Of a stretch of 64,000 nucleotides of DNA, positions 44,743-53,355 are shown piece after piece. The position numbers and the translations under genes were made by a program. The stretch lies in the NCBI GenBank assembly GCA_024508935.1, contig JANINW010000019.1, positions 92,823 through 156,822 on the forward strand, read 5' to 3'. Source of the DNA: Flavipsychrobacter sp. (GTDB taxonomy: Bacteria; Bacteroidota; Bacteroidia; Chitinophagales; Chitinophagaceae). Numbering within the stretch: the stretch's first letter is position 1; each line of letters opens with the position of its first letter. Under the pieces are notes generated by a model. That model was not told where the DNA came from, ran no database searches, and worked only from the letters and a program-made list of their open reading frames with translations.

Positions 44743-46251
44743 ATGAAAAAATTATTAGTGATTATCCTTTCACTATTTATTAATATATCATCCGCACAGA
44801 TAAAGCAGGTACCGTTCGCAGGACAGGTAACAAATATCGCTTACAGCACTCCGTACAAGCATAAGATATATTTTATAGGCAACGATCAAAAGAATTCATT
44901 TCAACTATTTGCTGCAGATACGAACGGGATATCAATGGTAAACACCGTGGTGCCATCGTCAACAGGCTGGGGTATTATTTATGGTGTTGGCCTGGATTAT
45001 AATTTTAAAATGGCCGATCTTGATGGTGAATTGTATTTTGGTGCAAACCTCGATTCTGCTATCGGTGCTGAGGTGTGGAAATACACCGGTTCGGGGGCAC
45101 CACTGTTGGTTTATGATATAATGCCTGGTAAAACAAGCTCTGGTGCACACAATTTTATGGCACTGAATCACAAACTCTATTTTATATCATTACTATCCGC
45201 CGGCAGCGGATTGCTTGAATTCGAACCGGCAACTTATAGCCTTCGTAATATTGTTTATAATTGCCTGGAGGCTGTAATTTTTGATAATATAATATACCTG
45301 TGCTGCGACGATAAAAGCATAGGAAAAGGCTGGGAGTTGTATTGTTATGATCCTGTCAAGTATACATTGACTTTGGCTGCCGATATTGAGCCCGGCTATG
45401 CCTCAGGTATGCCACGCGACCTTACGGTGTATAATAACCATCTTTATTTCTCAGCTACTACACCCGCTTATGGCAAAGAACTGTATGAATATACGCCCGG
45501 TATTGGTGCCAAACGGATTTCCGATGTGAATCCGGGGCCGGGCAATGGTTTCATTAATCTGAACAATAAAAGCTTGCTGACAGCTAACCTGACCACCTGC
45601 ATTGGCGGATACCAGGGAAACATATACTTCAGTGGTATAGATTCGGATACCATTTGCCATATGTATAAATACGATAGGTCTTCAGGCCAGGTATCTAATT
45701 TTTATTTTGACCCTAAGGCGAGCGTATATGCAGGTGGGTTTTATGAATTTAATGGCAAGTTCTATTTTTCCGCAAACGATACAAATAGTTGCGGTATAGA
45801 ATTATGGGCGTATAGCGGTACAGGAAATCCTGAGATGGTAGCGGATATATATACAGGTACTGTAAATAGTAACCCTTATATGTTTGCCGTGTGCGACAGC
45901 ATACTATATTTCGCTGCCAGGAATGCACAGGGCGGCCATATGTATTGGTTGAAAGATGTACCTCTGGCTTCCGTACAGGATCTTACTTTTAAAGGAAAGG
46001 TAGTTGTTTATCCCAATCCTGCTACCGATGTGGCCACATTGTTGATACACCTGGAAGAGCCACAGAAGCTTTATATATTCATAACCGATGGTGCTGGCAG
46101 GGTTGTACAGAAAAAAGACTTGCAACAACTGTATGCCGGGGATAACAAAATCAATATCTCATTGCACGGATTTACACAGGGAGTATATTATTATAACCTG
46201 TGTGATAATGATGGCAATACCTGCGCCGGTGGTAAATTGCTAAAAGAATAA
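44743..46251 (+). CDS. T9SS cargo protein with a beta-propeller-like repeat region
   Basis: The 502-residue product has a signal peptide (MKKLLVIILSLFINISSAQ), then repeats of the type LFAADTNG / EVWKYTGSGAPLLVYDIMPG / ELYEYTPGIGAKRISDVNPG / ELWAYSGTGNPEMVADIYTG, spaced about 55-70 residues, resembling the ELWxxDGT repeats that form beta-propellers in secreted Bacteroidota proteins. It ends in a T9SS sorting domain (VYPNPATDVATLLI ... QGVYYYNLCDNDG). It starts 9 bases after member 3 of the tandem family and is probably in the same transcript. Confidence 0.82.
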   Translation: MKKLLVIILSLFINISSAQIKQVPFAGQVTNIAYSTPYKHKIYFIGNDQKNSFQLFAADTNGISMVNTVVPSSTGWGIIYGVGLDYNFKMADLDGELYFGANLDSAIGAEVWKYTGSGAPLLVYDIMPGKTSSGAHNFMALNHKLYFISLLSAGSGLLEFEPATYSLRNIVYNCLEAVIFDNIIYLCCDDKSIGKGWELYCYDPVKYTLTLAADIEPGYASGMPRDLTVYNNHLYFSATTPAYGKELYEYTPGIGAKRISDVNPGPGNGFINLNNKSLLTANLTTCIGGYQGNIYFSGIDSDTICHMYKYDRSSGQVSNFYFDPKASVYAGGFYEFNGKFYFSANDTNSCGIELWAYSGTGNPEMVADIYTGTVNSNPYMFAVCDSILYFAARNAQGGHMYWLKDVPLASVQDLTFKGKVVVYPNPATDVATLLIHLEEPQKLYIFITDGAGRVVQKKDLQQLYAGDNKINISLHGFTQGVYYYNLCDNDGNTCAGGKLLKE

Positions 46252-46315
46252 AAATTGCCTGTGCGGGGTAAGACCCTCATTTGTACGTATACTCCAATGA
46301 TTGTATAAAATAAAT

Positions 46316-46343
46316 AAAGCCCTTGCCATAGCAAGGGCTTTTC
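46316..46343. terminator. Bidirectional terminator
   Basis: AAAGCCCTTGC / GCAAGGGCTTT with loop CATA and T tail on the plus strand, A run on the other side. It lies between the T9SS cargo genes and the convergent phosphodiesterase gene. Confidence 0.85.
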
Positions 46344-46359
46344 ACTATCAAATGGTAAC

Positions 46360-48273
46360 CTATTCTATAACAATTTTCCTCAGCTGCCTGTTTCCAAGTT
46401 TATCTGTTAGCAGCAATGTGTAGGTGCCTGTTGCGGTATGAGTAACAGGTATTTCTATTTTATTGTTGCCAGCAGGTAAAGAGAAGGGATGTGATTGCAA
46501 CATACGTCCCTGCATATCCAGCAGGCTTACGGTTATATCTTTTGCTTCGTTCAGTGTAAGGCCAATATAAATATATTCGTGCGCAGGATTCGGATAGATG
46601 CCGCTTACGAGTAATGTAGAGAATGTAGCAACTCCTGTAGGATTATACGCCGAAAAATGTGCCGGGCCATCAGGGGCAGCCAGTGGTGCATTTGTTTTCA
46701 CCGTAGCCGGGGTGGTGGCTACCTGCAGGTAACCGTCATTCACATTGGTAAACATGCCTAAAGCAAAGCTGTCTTTTGCAGAACGGAATTTAGTATCTAC
46801 AAAAAAGAAGTCTGCTTGCACTTTTAAAGGTGTTACATCCATTACGAAATAACCGTGGTTATCCATATCCGTATAGCGCAGGTGGGGGTTAGCGAGCAAT
46901 GCTGCCTGCTGTGCCGCCACAGGTGATGTGCCGGGACTGCTCTCATCGCGGTTGGGCGAGGCCACGCTGGGCGTGCATAATTCTACCCCAAAAGTGCCCA
47001 TGCCTGTAAGCGGCCTGTAGTATGTGGTATCGTAAGGTTGCCTGGTGAGGTCGAATGCCCATGAACGGTGCGAATCGCCGGTAAGTATGATATTGTTTTT
47101 GGTTGGCAACTGCAGCAGGCCTTTTATTACAAGTTCGCGCTCTCCGGGATACCCTGTCCATGCATCTACAGATGGTTTAGGCCCCTCCTGCGAAAACATG
47201 ATCTGGTTGCCCAGTATTTTCCAGGTGGCTTTTGATTGTGTAAGGTTTGCAAACAGCCAGTTGCGCTGTGTATCGCCCAGCAGACGGCGTGTGCTGTCCA
47301 GCAATACAGGTGAACTGGCCCCTGTAGCCTGCTTGTCGCGGTCTTCAACACGCGTATCCAGCATTTCGAGGTCTGCAAGATTTCCATAAGTAAACTGGCG
47401 GTAAATTTTAGCGTCATGTACATAGGCAGGATGGCGTATCGGCATCCATTGCAGGTAGGCACGGATAGCATTTTGTTTGCGTGTTTCAAAATCACCTTCG
47501 GTAGTGCTGTCGTGGTTGGCAGCACCATGCTCCCAGGTATTATTGGCTATTTCATGGTCGTCCCATATACAAATGAATGGATGTTGCTGATGTGCAGCAC
47601 GCAGGTCCGGGTCCAGTTTATAAAAAGAATGACGTATCTGGTAGTCGTCCAGTGTGATCACTTCGTTATCGGGCTGGTGCTTGCGTCCTACAGCCGCGGT
47701 ATAACCATATTCGTAAGTGGCATATTCATACAGGTAATCGCCCAGGTGTAATACGGCATCCAGGTCATTTCGTTCTGCAATGCGTTTGTATGCATTGAAA
47801 TACCCCATCTGGTAATTGACGCAGGATACTACAGCAAAGCGCAGGTGTTGTACGGTGCTCACAGGCAGCGTATGTGTACGGCCAATGATACTGTTGTGTC
47901 CGAGCGCTGAGAAATAGTAATAGTAAGTAACACCGGGTTGCAAACCGGTTACATCTGTTTTTACAGTGTAATCCTGGGTATAATCTGTAGTGAGCGTACC
48001 CTGGCTAACTATGTTTTTGAACCCGGTATCTGTGGCCATTTTCCATTGCACAGGTATGATCGTGTCCTGTTGCGGTGTAACCCGTGTCCAGATGATAACG
48101 CGGTCATCAAGCGGATCGCCGGATGCGACACCGTGATAAAACGGTGCAAGGCTGCTGTCAAAATATTGCGCTTCTATGCCATGACCGGGGCCGTGGTTGA
48201 AAGTCTTTTGAGCGCCTGCACTATATGATAACAGCAAAGCCGCTGCAGGTAGTATTATATGCTTTAGCTTCAT
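46360..48273 (-). CDS. PhoD-like alkaline phosphatase/phosphodiesterase with T9SS domain
   Basis: The 637-residue product has a signal peptide (ending YSAGAQ), a PhoD N-terminal beta-domain (VASGDPLDDRVIIWTRVTP) and the metallophosphoesterase core: LHLGDYLYEYATYEYG, IWDDHEIANNTWEHGA and ILTGDSHRSWAFDLT carry the metal ligands. It ends in a T9SS sorting domain (ISGIYPNPAHEYIYIGL). It should release phosphate from phosphodiesters at the cell surface. It follows the gene at 48282-50858 after 8 bases, so the two are co-transcribed. Confidence 0.9.
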   Translation of the reverse strand: MKLKHIILPAAALLLSYSAGAQKTFNHGPGHGIEAQYFDSSLAPFYHGVASGDPLDDRVIIWTRVTPQQDTIIPVQWKMATDTGFKNIVSQGTLTTDYTQDYTVKTDVTGLQPGVTYYYYFSALGHNSIIGRTHTLPVSTVQHLRFAVVSCVNYQMGYFNAYKRIAERNDLDAVLHLGDYLYEYATYEYGYTAAVGRKHQPDNEVITLDDYQIRHSFYKLDPDLRAAHQQHPFICIWDDHEIANNTWEHGAANHDSTTEGDFETRKQNAIRAYLQWMPIRHPAYVHDAKIYRQFTYGNLADLEMLDTRVEDRDKQATGASSPVLLDSTRRLLGDTQRNWLFANLTQSKATWKILGNQIMFSQEGPKPSVDAWTGYPGERELVIKGLLQLPTKNNIILTGDSHRSWAFDLTRQPYDTTYYRPLTGMGTFGVELCTPSVASPNRDESSPGTSPVAAQQAALLANPHLRYTDMDNHGYFVMDVTPLKVQADFFFVDTKFRSAKDSFALGMFTNVNDGYLQVATTPATVKTNAPLAAPDGPAHFSAYNPTGVATFSTLLVSGIYPNPAHEYIYIGLTLNEAKDITVSLLDMQGRMLQSHPFSLPAGNNKIEIPVTHTATGTYTLLLTDKLGNRQLRKIVIE

Positions 48274-48281
48274 AAATGTGC

Positions 48282-50858
48282 TTACAGTTTAATTATAAGG
48301 TATGTTTTCTTTTCGCTGCCATTGCTTTGCTGCAACAGGTAGCTGCCGGGCTTCCACCCGGTAGTTTGGATAGTTATCGTACTTTGTACTGAACGTTCTG
48401 CCCAAACACCTTGTCCGCTGATATTGTAGATAGATATATCACCAATGTTACCATTACCGCGGATGTTCAGTTCGTTGCCTGTAGGGTTAGGGAAAATTGT
48501 CAGCGCAGCAAAGGTTTGACTTGCGTTCTTCACAGAAGAAGGTACAATCATGTCTTTGTTTACAGCCATTACCCTGTAGCCATTATTGTAAGGCGCATTG
48601 GTGCTCTTGTTGAATTGAGAACCGATACCTGCCAGGTTGAAGTATCCTGTTGGCGCAGTTGTGCCGGCCAGGTTGGTGTTAGCGCTTACATATATCTCAA
48701 TAGTATCCAGTGTATGAGCTTGTACTGCATATACCAATGCGTTGTTTGGCCATGTACTGATGCCGGGGTACAATTTCAATGAATCGATACTGATATAAGC
48801 AGATTCTTCATTTTCTGTAACTACTGTTACCGGCTTAGGTGTTTCCAGTGTATTGTTATTGCTTACCAATTGGATAGAATCAGGCATTTCTATGCGTGTC
48901 AACCCGCGGAACTGGCCTACGGTACCCCAAACTTTCACTTTATCACCAGCTGTTGGCGTATAAGTTTGTCCGGCAGGCTGGTATACATTAATACCTGCGC
49001 CATTTTGCAACACGTAAAAATCAAGCCCGCCTGTTGCACTATAATTAACACCGTGTACAATGCCTTCAATTACAAAATTGCGGGAAATACTGTCAGGGGC
49101 ACCTTGCGCATCGTCACCTGTCAATGAAGCTATAGGTACTTGCGGATATTGGTAGTTGATGATGTGAACCGTGTCGTAAATGATTTGTCCCAGCGCTCCG
49201 TTAACAGGAGATTTGATGCCCAGTACAAAATATTCATTGCCTTCAAAAGGCTGTGTTTTGTTTACACCAAATTTGAAGTAAGCTATTGTATCCGGTTTAG
49301 TAGCGGGAAATGATACCACAGAAGAAGCAATGGTAATATCCGTATTCAAGTCAACAGTGCCGGTATCGGCAATAAACACATTTACCTGGCTCAGGAAAGC
49401 TGATTTGTGATGTATAACGATTGGTATGCTGATAATGCCATCTGCTTCCAGTACTGCAGTGTCGGGTTTCCTGAATTCCATATTCAATAAAGAAGAAGGC
49501 AATACGGGTGCGATAGATATACTATCCAGTGCCAGTCCATCGTCATAGCTGTCTGAATCGAAATCTGTCCACCGTAGCCACAGGGTATCACCTTGTTTCA
49601 GATTGAGGTTAGAAATGATACCGCTTATTTTTGTTTTGTTGGCTGCAAGGTTACCGTTCATCGGCGTATTGAGTACGCCATTTGTAACAGGCGAATAAAA
49701 ACTTAGCGGCGGAAAGCTCTGGTAATTCCCTGAATCGATGCCTACAGCCTTTACTGCGTAGCTGAAATGCAGTGTATCAGGCCCGGTAGCACGTCCTGGC
49801 CTTCCCTGGCGCCACATTTCGCCGGTATAGTTTATTTCCACATCATTTACTGTCTGGCCTATGGTATTGATAAAAGCAACGCCGAAATGTGTCTTATCGT
49901 TAGTACCGCTGCCTATAGAGCCCAGTGCACGTTCTGTACTTAGACTGTCGCCAAAACTATACAGGTTGCCACCTGCAAATTCTCCGTAGGAGGCTTTGTA
50001 AGTATTGTCCCCGTTAGAGCCAGTTTCTTTTGCAAACCATCCCAGCGGCAGTGTTGAGAAATTAAGGCTACCGGTATAAGCATAGCCCAGGTTATCGAAG
50101 TTTTGATAATAATAGGTGTTGAATGCGGTAAATGTTGGCAGTCCGGCTGCAGGTGTGCCCGGTAAAAAGGTAATGCTCACATCGTCTATAGCCATGCCAT
50201 CATCAAAACTGTTAGAATTCTCATCTCTCCAGCGCAGCCATAGGGTATCGCCGTTAGCAAGATTCAGGTTAGTAAGTGTATCCAGGTAGTTGGTAACCTG
50301 TGCCGGAGCATTCCCATTCAGGTCTGTATTACTGGCACCGGTAGATGGTGCAGGGCTGATATAATTGAGTTTGGCAGCAGCCGTCCATGTATTGCTATGC
50401 AGGTTGCCATTATTTTTACCCCAGGCAAAGAATAAGGAATCGGGGCCGGTTGTGCGTGCCGGGTTGCCTACGCGCCATAGCTCACCCCTGTAGCCGATCT
50501 TTACTCTTTGTACAGTAGCACCGGTATTGTTTACCAGTGCTACGCCAAAGTATACGGGCGCAACCGTGCCGCTGCCTATAGAGCCTAATGCTCTTTCGGT
50601 AGAAAGACTATCGCCGAAGCTGTAGAGGTCGCCGCCGGCAAGCTCGCCGTGAGCTGCTCGGTATTGCGTGTTGGCCCCGCTGCCATATTCTTCTGCTTTC
50701 CAGCCGGAAGGAAGCGTGCTGTATGGATTGGTCAGTGTTGTGTCGGAAAGTGTATTGAAGTTCTGCGTGTAAGGAACAGATAAACTGGTGATCGCCACCT
50801 GGGCCTTCGCTGCAAAGCCCAGGATAAATGCAAAGCCCGCAAGTCTAAATTTCATCAT
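48282..50858 (-). CDS. Large T9SS cargo protein with an internal duplication and OB-like domain
   Basis: The 858-residue product has a signal peptide (ending AAKAQ), two N-terminal copies of a roughly 210-residue unit (about 20-235 and 240-450) that share LYSFGDSLSTERALGSIGSG and LWLRWRD.NS.S.DDG, then a Calx-beta-like region (about 465-575), an OB-fold-like domain (VIEGIVHGVNYSATGGLDFY to WGTVGQFRG) and a T9SS sorting domain (LTIFPNPTGNELNIRGN). No catalytic site is seen. Co-transcription with the PhoD-like gene suggests a substrate-binding or scaffold role at the surface (inference). Confidence 0.8.
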   Translation of the reverse strand: MMKFRLAGFAFILGFAAKAQVAITSLSVPYTQNFNTLSDTTLTNPYSTLPSGWKAEEYGSGANTQYRAAHGELAGGDLYSFGDSLSTERALGSIGSGTVAPVYFGVALVNNTGATVQRVKIGYRGELWRVGNPARTTGPDSLFFAWGKNNGNLHSNTWTAAAKLNYISPAPSTGASNTDLNGNAPAQVTNYLDTLTNLNLANGDTLWLRWRDENSNSFDDGMAIDDVSITFLPGTPAAGLPTFTAFNTYYYQNFDNLGYAYTGSLNFSTLPLGWFAKETGSNGDNTYKASYGEFAGGNLYSFGDSLSTERALGSIGSGTNDKTHFGVAFINTIGQTVNDVEINYTGEMWRQGRPGRATGPDTLHFSYAVKAVGIDSGNYQSFPPLSFYSPVTNGVLNTPMNGNLAANKTKISGIISNLNLKQGDTLWLRWTDFDSDSYDDGLALDSISIAPVLPSSLLNMEFRKPDTAVLEADGIISIPIVIHHKSAFLSQVNVFIADTGTVDLNTDITIASSVVSFPATKPDTIAYFKFGVNKTQPFEGNEYFVLGIKSPVNGALGQIIYDTVHIINYQYPQVPIASLTGDDAQGAPDSISRNFVIEGIVHGVNYSATGGLDFYVLQNGAGINVYQPAGQTYTPTAGDKVKVWGTVGQFRGLTRIEMPDSIQLVSNNNTLETPKPVTVVTENEESAYISIDSLKLYPGISTWPNNALVYAVQAHTLDTIEIYVSANTNLAGTTAPTGYFNLAGIGSQFNKSTNAPYNNGYRVMAVNKDMIVPSSVKNASQTFAALTIFPNPTGNELNIRGNGNIGDISIYNISGQGVWAERSVQSTITIQTTGWKPGSYLLQQSNGSEKKTYLIIKL

Positions 50859-51063
50859 TGTTAAGAAGTTTGGCTAAAATGAGCGCGAAGCTACTGGCAG
50901 CGCAATGGGTGAACAATTATGCTGCGTTATGAAATAATTAGCGAATTGTTGCCCCAGTATGAATTGATAATGCCTGCATGTTTACTGCATTGATAGCATG
51001 TGGCTGATGAATTCAAATGAACTTTTTAATGAATAACACATACGACTGGTAACCCATGTAAAA

Positions 51064-51099
51064 AATAAAGCCCCGCATCTGCTGGGGCTTTATTTTTTA
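51064..51099. terminator. Terminator downstream of the multicopper oxidase
   Basis: AATAAAGCCCC / GGGGCTTTATT with a nine-base loop and T runs on both strands. It lies 13 bases after the oxidase stop on the minus strand. Confidence 0.85.
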
Positions 51100-51107
51100 A
51101 GTTATTC

Positions 51108-52427
51108 TTAATGACAATGATGCTCGCTGAGCGAAGGAACATAAGGCTTGCTGCCGTCTATCACTTCGAAATTGGCCATCATGCCTGCCTCATGATGTTC
51201 CAGTATATGACAATGGTACATCCATTTGCCGGGCCGGTTATCGGGCAACCAGGCTATTTTTATAGTGGTGCGTGGTTTCAAATTGTACGTGTCTTTCCAT
51301 GCGCGATAAGCAAGCGCCTTGCCGTTTTCCTCAAGTACCTGGAAGAAAAAACCATGCAGGTGAAAAGGATGGTCCATAAGGCTGACATTAGATACTTCCC
51401 ATACCTGCAATTCGCCTATCACCACAGGTCCGTCGTTGGCGTGTAGCGTATTGTTCACCTTGAAATCCAAACCGTGCTTTATGCTGGGCCCTACCGATAG
51501 CTTTATTTTCCTGTTCACTGCTGCATCTTGTGTAGTCAGTGGTTCAATAGTTCTCAATTGTACAGGCAGGTGAGCTACAGATGGTTTCGATTCCAGTACT
51601 TTAACAGTAGCATATGTTTTGCGTTTCGATTTTAAGAAGGTCATACGGTTATAGGGTAACGTTTCCAATGCAAAAGTTTCAGCTGCTTCAAATCCACCCA
51701 TAGCAATATCCAGTCTTTCTCCCGGTGTTATCAATGCTTCTGTAACGGTTTGTGCCGTTTCCAGCAAACCACCGTCGGTACCTATGATGCTGAATGGCTT
51801 ACCGCCCATGTACAACAGGAAATACCGCGCACTGGCTGCGTTTATAAAACGCCATCTTTCCGTCTGCCCTGCGTGTATTTCTAATGCCGGTGCTTCTTTG
51901 CCATTTATAAGTGCAATATTTCCTTCCTTACCATCATGGCGCTCTTTGAAGTGATTGAGTTTTTTAGATTCCACGAAACGGTTGTCTGGTGTAAGTTTCA
52001 TATCATCTATCATGAATACGCGGTCATTATCGAAAACGGGATCGTTATCATCTTCTATAATTAAAGAACCATACATGCCGCGTTCCATTTGTACCGTTTC
52101 GTTGGCGTGAGAGTGGTACCAGAATGTACCCGCATCGGGTGCGGTGAAGCGGTATTCAAAAGTTTCGCCGGGCATAATGGGTCTTTGTACTTCGCCGGTA
52201 CCATCCATAGATGCGGGCAACCTAAGACCATGCCAGTGTATAATAGTAGCTTCGTCCAGGTTGTTGGTCACTTCTATTGCTAAGGTGTCGCCTTTTTTGG
52301 CACGCAGTTCAGGGCCGGGTAGCTGGCCGTTAAATCCCCATGCTTCAATTGTTTTTCCCTGGGCAAGCTCCCATTGAAATTTACCGGCTTCAAGCTTGTA
52401 GTGTACTGTCTTAGGTTGGTGTTGCAT
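51108..52427 (-). CDS. Multicopper oxidase without a signal peptide
   Basis: The 439-residue product has three cupredoxin domains and all four copper signatures: HWHG (IIHWHGLRLP), WYHSHA, HPFHLHGF and the T1/T3 site HCHILEHHEAGMM with an axial Met. It belongs to the CotA/CueO/laccase group and should oxidise a substrate with reduction of O2 to water; Cu(I) is one possible substrate. The N-terminus MQHQPKTVHYKLEAGKFQWE has no signal peptide or Tat motif, and the longer frame (to 52487) starts upstream of the -7 box and has none either. Divergent from a metal-binding AraC-type regulator gene. Confidence 0.9.
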   Translation of the reverse strand: MQHQPKTVHYKLEAGKFQWELAQGKTIEAWGFNGQLPGPELRAKKGDTLAIEVTNNLDEATIIHWHGLRLPASMDGTGEVQRPIMPGETFEYRFTAPDAGTFWYHSHANETVQMERGMYGSLIIEDDNDPVFDNDRVFMIDDMKLTPDNRFVESKKLNHFKERHDGKEGNIALINGKEAPALEIHAGQTERWRFINAASARYFLLYMGGKPFSIIGTDGGLLETAQTVTEALITPGERLDIAMGGFEAAETFALETLPYNRMTFLKSKRKTYATVKVLESKPSVAHLPVQLRTIEPLTTQDAAVNRKIKLSVGPSIKHGLDFKVNNTLHANDGPVVIGELQVWEVSNVSLMDHPFHLHGFFFQVLEENGKALAYRAWKDTYNLKPRTTIKIAWLPDNRPGKWMYHCHILEHHEAGMMANFEVIDGSKPYVPSLSEHHCH

Positions 52428-52449
52428 TGTACTGTGTTTTAATTGAGTG

Positions 52450-52457
52450 CAAAAGTA
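52450..52457 (-). promoter_or_regulatory. -7 box of the multicopper oxidase
   Basis: The minus strand reads TACTTTTG, an exact TAnnTTTG match, with 22 bases between it and the ATG. The same octamer stands before the cysteine-rich peptide gene, and each lies exactly 16 bp from a copy of the 42-bp element. Confidence 0.7.
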
Positions 52458-52473
52458 TATCGCAGGGTAAGGG

Positions 52474-52515
52474 CAGCTGTTATACAACCTTTGGTTAGCT
52501 TTATATAATTTTGGG
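52474..52515 (-). promoter_or_regulatory. 42-bp regulatory element, copy A
   Basis: Read on the minus strand it begins CCCAAAATTATATAA and ends TATAACAGCTG. It matches copy B (53120-53161) at 33 of 42 positions without gaps. It ends 16 bp before the oxidase -7 box. On the plus strand it contains TAATTTTG at 52506-52513, the probable -7 box of the regulator gene, so binding here could control both divergent genes. Confidence 0.75.
52506..52513 (+). promoter_or_regulatory. -7 box of the regulator gene
   Basis: TAATTTTG matches TAnnTTTG and lies 29 bases before the ATG at 52543, inside regulatory element A. A regulator bound to A would compete with RNA polymerase at this box, which predicts autoregulation. 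Confidence 0.55.
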
Positions 52516-52542
52516 CGTGTTGTTTACCACAACCATTTATTT

Positions 52543-53118
52543 ATGGACGTACATGTTTTAATGATAAAGAATATGGTTTGCAACCGCTGCGTGATGACGG
52601 TGGAAGATATACTGAACCGCGCAGGTATTGCATATAATAAAGTGCAGCTGGGTGAAGTATATACAGCAAGCCCGCTCACAGAAGCGCAAAAAGCATTGCT
52701 GTCTGAAAAGCTGGAAGCGGTTGGCTTTAAGCTGATAGATGACCGTGTAAGCAGTATAATAGAGCGGCTGAAGCAATTAGTGATAAAGCGTGCCCGTAAT
52801 GAAGTAAATGAAGAAGAGGCACGCCTTAAATTATCCAATTACCTTACCACGCACCTGCACAATGAATATACTTACCTCTCCAACCTGTTCTCATCAGTAG
52901 AGGGCCGGACGATAGAGAACTATTTTATAGAGCAGCGTATAGAATATGTAAAAGAGCTGCTGATATATGATGAGATGAGCCTTTCGGAAATAGCGCTGGA
53001 GCTGAATTACAGCAGCACCGCGCATTTATCGGCACAGTTTAAAAAGGTAACAGGCCTTACACCTTCTTATTATAAAGAAGTAGGTGCAGAGCGCAGAAAA
53101 GGACTGGATGCAGTGTGA
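52543..53118 (+). CDS. AraC-family regulator fused to an HMA-like metal-binding segment
   Basis: The 191-residue product starts with an HMA-like half (residues 1-75): MIKNMVCNRCVMTVEDILNRAG holds the metal-binding pair C13 and C16 in the MxCxxC form of copper chaperones. The rest (about 95-187) is an AraC/XylS DNA-binding domain with two helix-turn-helix units: HLHNEYTYLSNLFSSVEG, then EMSLSEIALELNYSSTAHLS and FKKVTGLTPSYYKE. It probably senses Cu(I) or a related ion and activates the flanking genes. Inverted copies of a 42-bp element flank the gene on both sides. Confidence 0.87.
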   Translation: MDVHVLMIKNMVCNRCVMTVEDILNRAGIAYNKVQLGEVYTASPLTEAQKALLSEKLEAVGFKLIDDRVSSIIERLKQLVIKRARNEVNEEEARLKLSNYLTTHLHNEYTYLSNLFSSVEGRTIENYFIEQRIEYVKELLIYDEMSLSEIALELNYSSTAHLSAQFKKVTGLTPSYYKEVGAERRKGLDAV

Positions 53119-53119
53119 A

Positions 53120-53161
53120 CCCAAAATTATGTAACACGAAGCCAAAGTAGTGTAACAGCTG
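53120..53161 (+). promoter_or_regulatory. 42-bp regulatory element, copy B
   Basis: It begins CCCAAAATTATGTAACA and ends GTGTAACAGCTG. Two direct TGTAACA repeats, at 53130-53136 and 53151-53157, are 21 bp apart, two helical turns, as in AraC-type operators. It ends exactly 16 bp before the TACTTTTG box of the cysteine-rich gene. It starts two bases after the regulator stop codon and is inverted relative to copy A. Confidence 0.78.
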
Positions 53162-53177
53162 AGGCACTGCCGCGTTC

Positions 53178-53185
53178 TACTTTTG
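53178..53185 (+). promoter_or_regulatory. -7 box of the cysteine-rich peptide gene
   Basis: TACTTTTG matches TAnnTTTG and lies 25 bases before the ATG at 53211. No TTTG -33 box is seen at the usual distance, which fits an activator-dependent promoter. Confidence 0.7.
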
Positions 53186-53210
53186 TGTCATAATCAAAAA
53201 CAAATTTTTT

Positions 53211-53336
53211 ATGAAACAAGAAACAGTAAATGCTAAGAATTGCGGAACAGGTAACGATGTAAAATGTGGCAATGCAAATTGCAGTTGTGAAAATTGTACT
53301 TGCGGAAGTAATTGCACTTGTGCTAACTGTGCCTAA
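53211..53336 (+). CDS. 41-residue cysteine-rich metallothionein-like protein
   Basis: The product has nine Cys among 41 residues (11, 19, 24, 26, 29, 31, 35, 37, 40), arranged as C-x-C and C-x-x-C motifs with Asn, Ser, Gly and Thr spacers: CGNANCSCENCTCGSNC and then TCANCA. It has no His and few hydrophobic residues. This is the composition of a metallothionein, which binds Cu(I), Zn or Cd through clustered thiolates in the cytoplasm. It has a clear promoter, a strong terminator and its own regulatory element next to the metal-binding AraC regulator gene. The coding potential rests on the Cys pattern and context, as it is too short for statistics. Confidence 0.82.
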   Translation: MKQETVNAKNCGTGNDVKCGNANCSCENCTCGSNCTCANCA

Positions 53337-53355
53337 GCTTTAAGGTATTAGAAGC

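Noticed and set aside
53130-53157. The TGTAACA repeats as part of a CRISPR or tandem array
   Set aside because: There are only two copies, and the related element elsewhere is placed relative to a promoter, which fits an operator.
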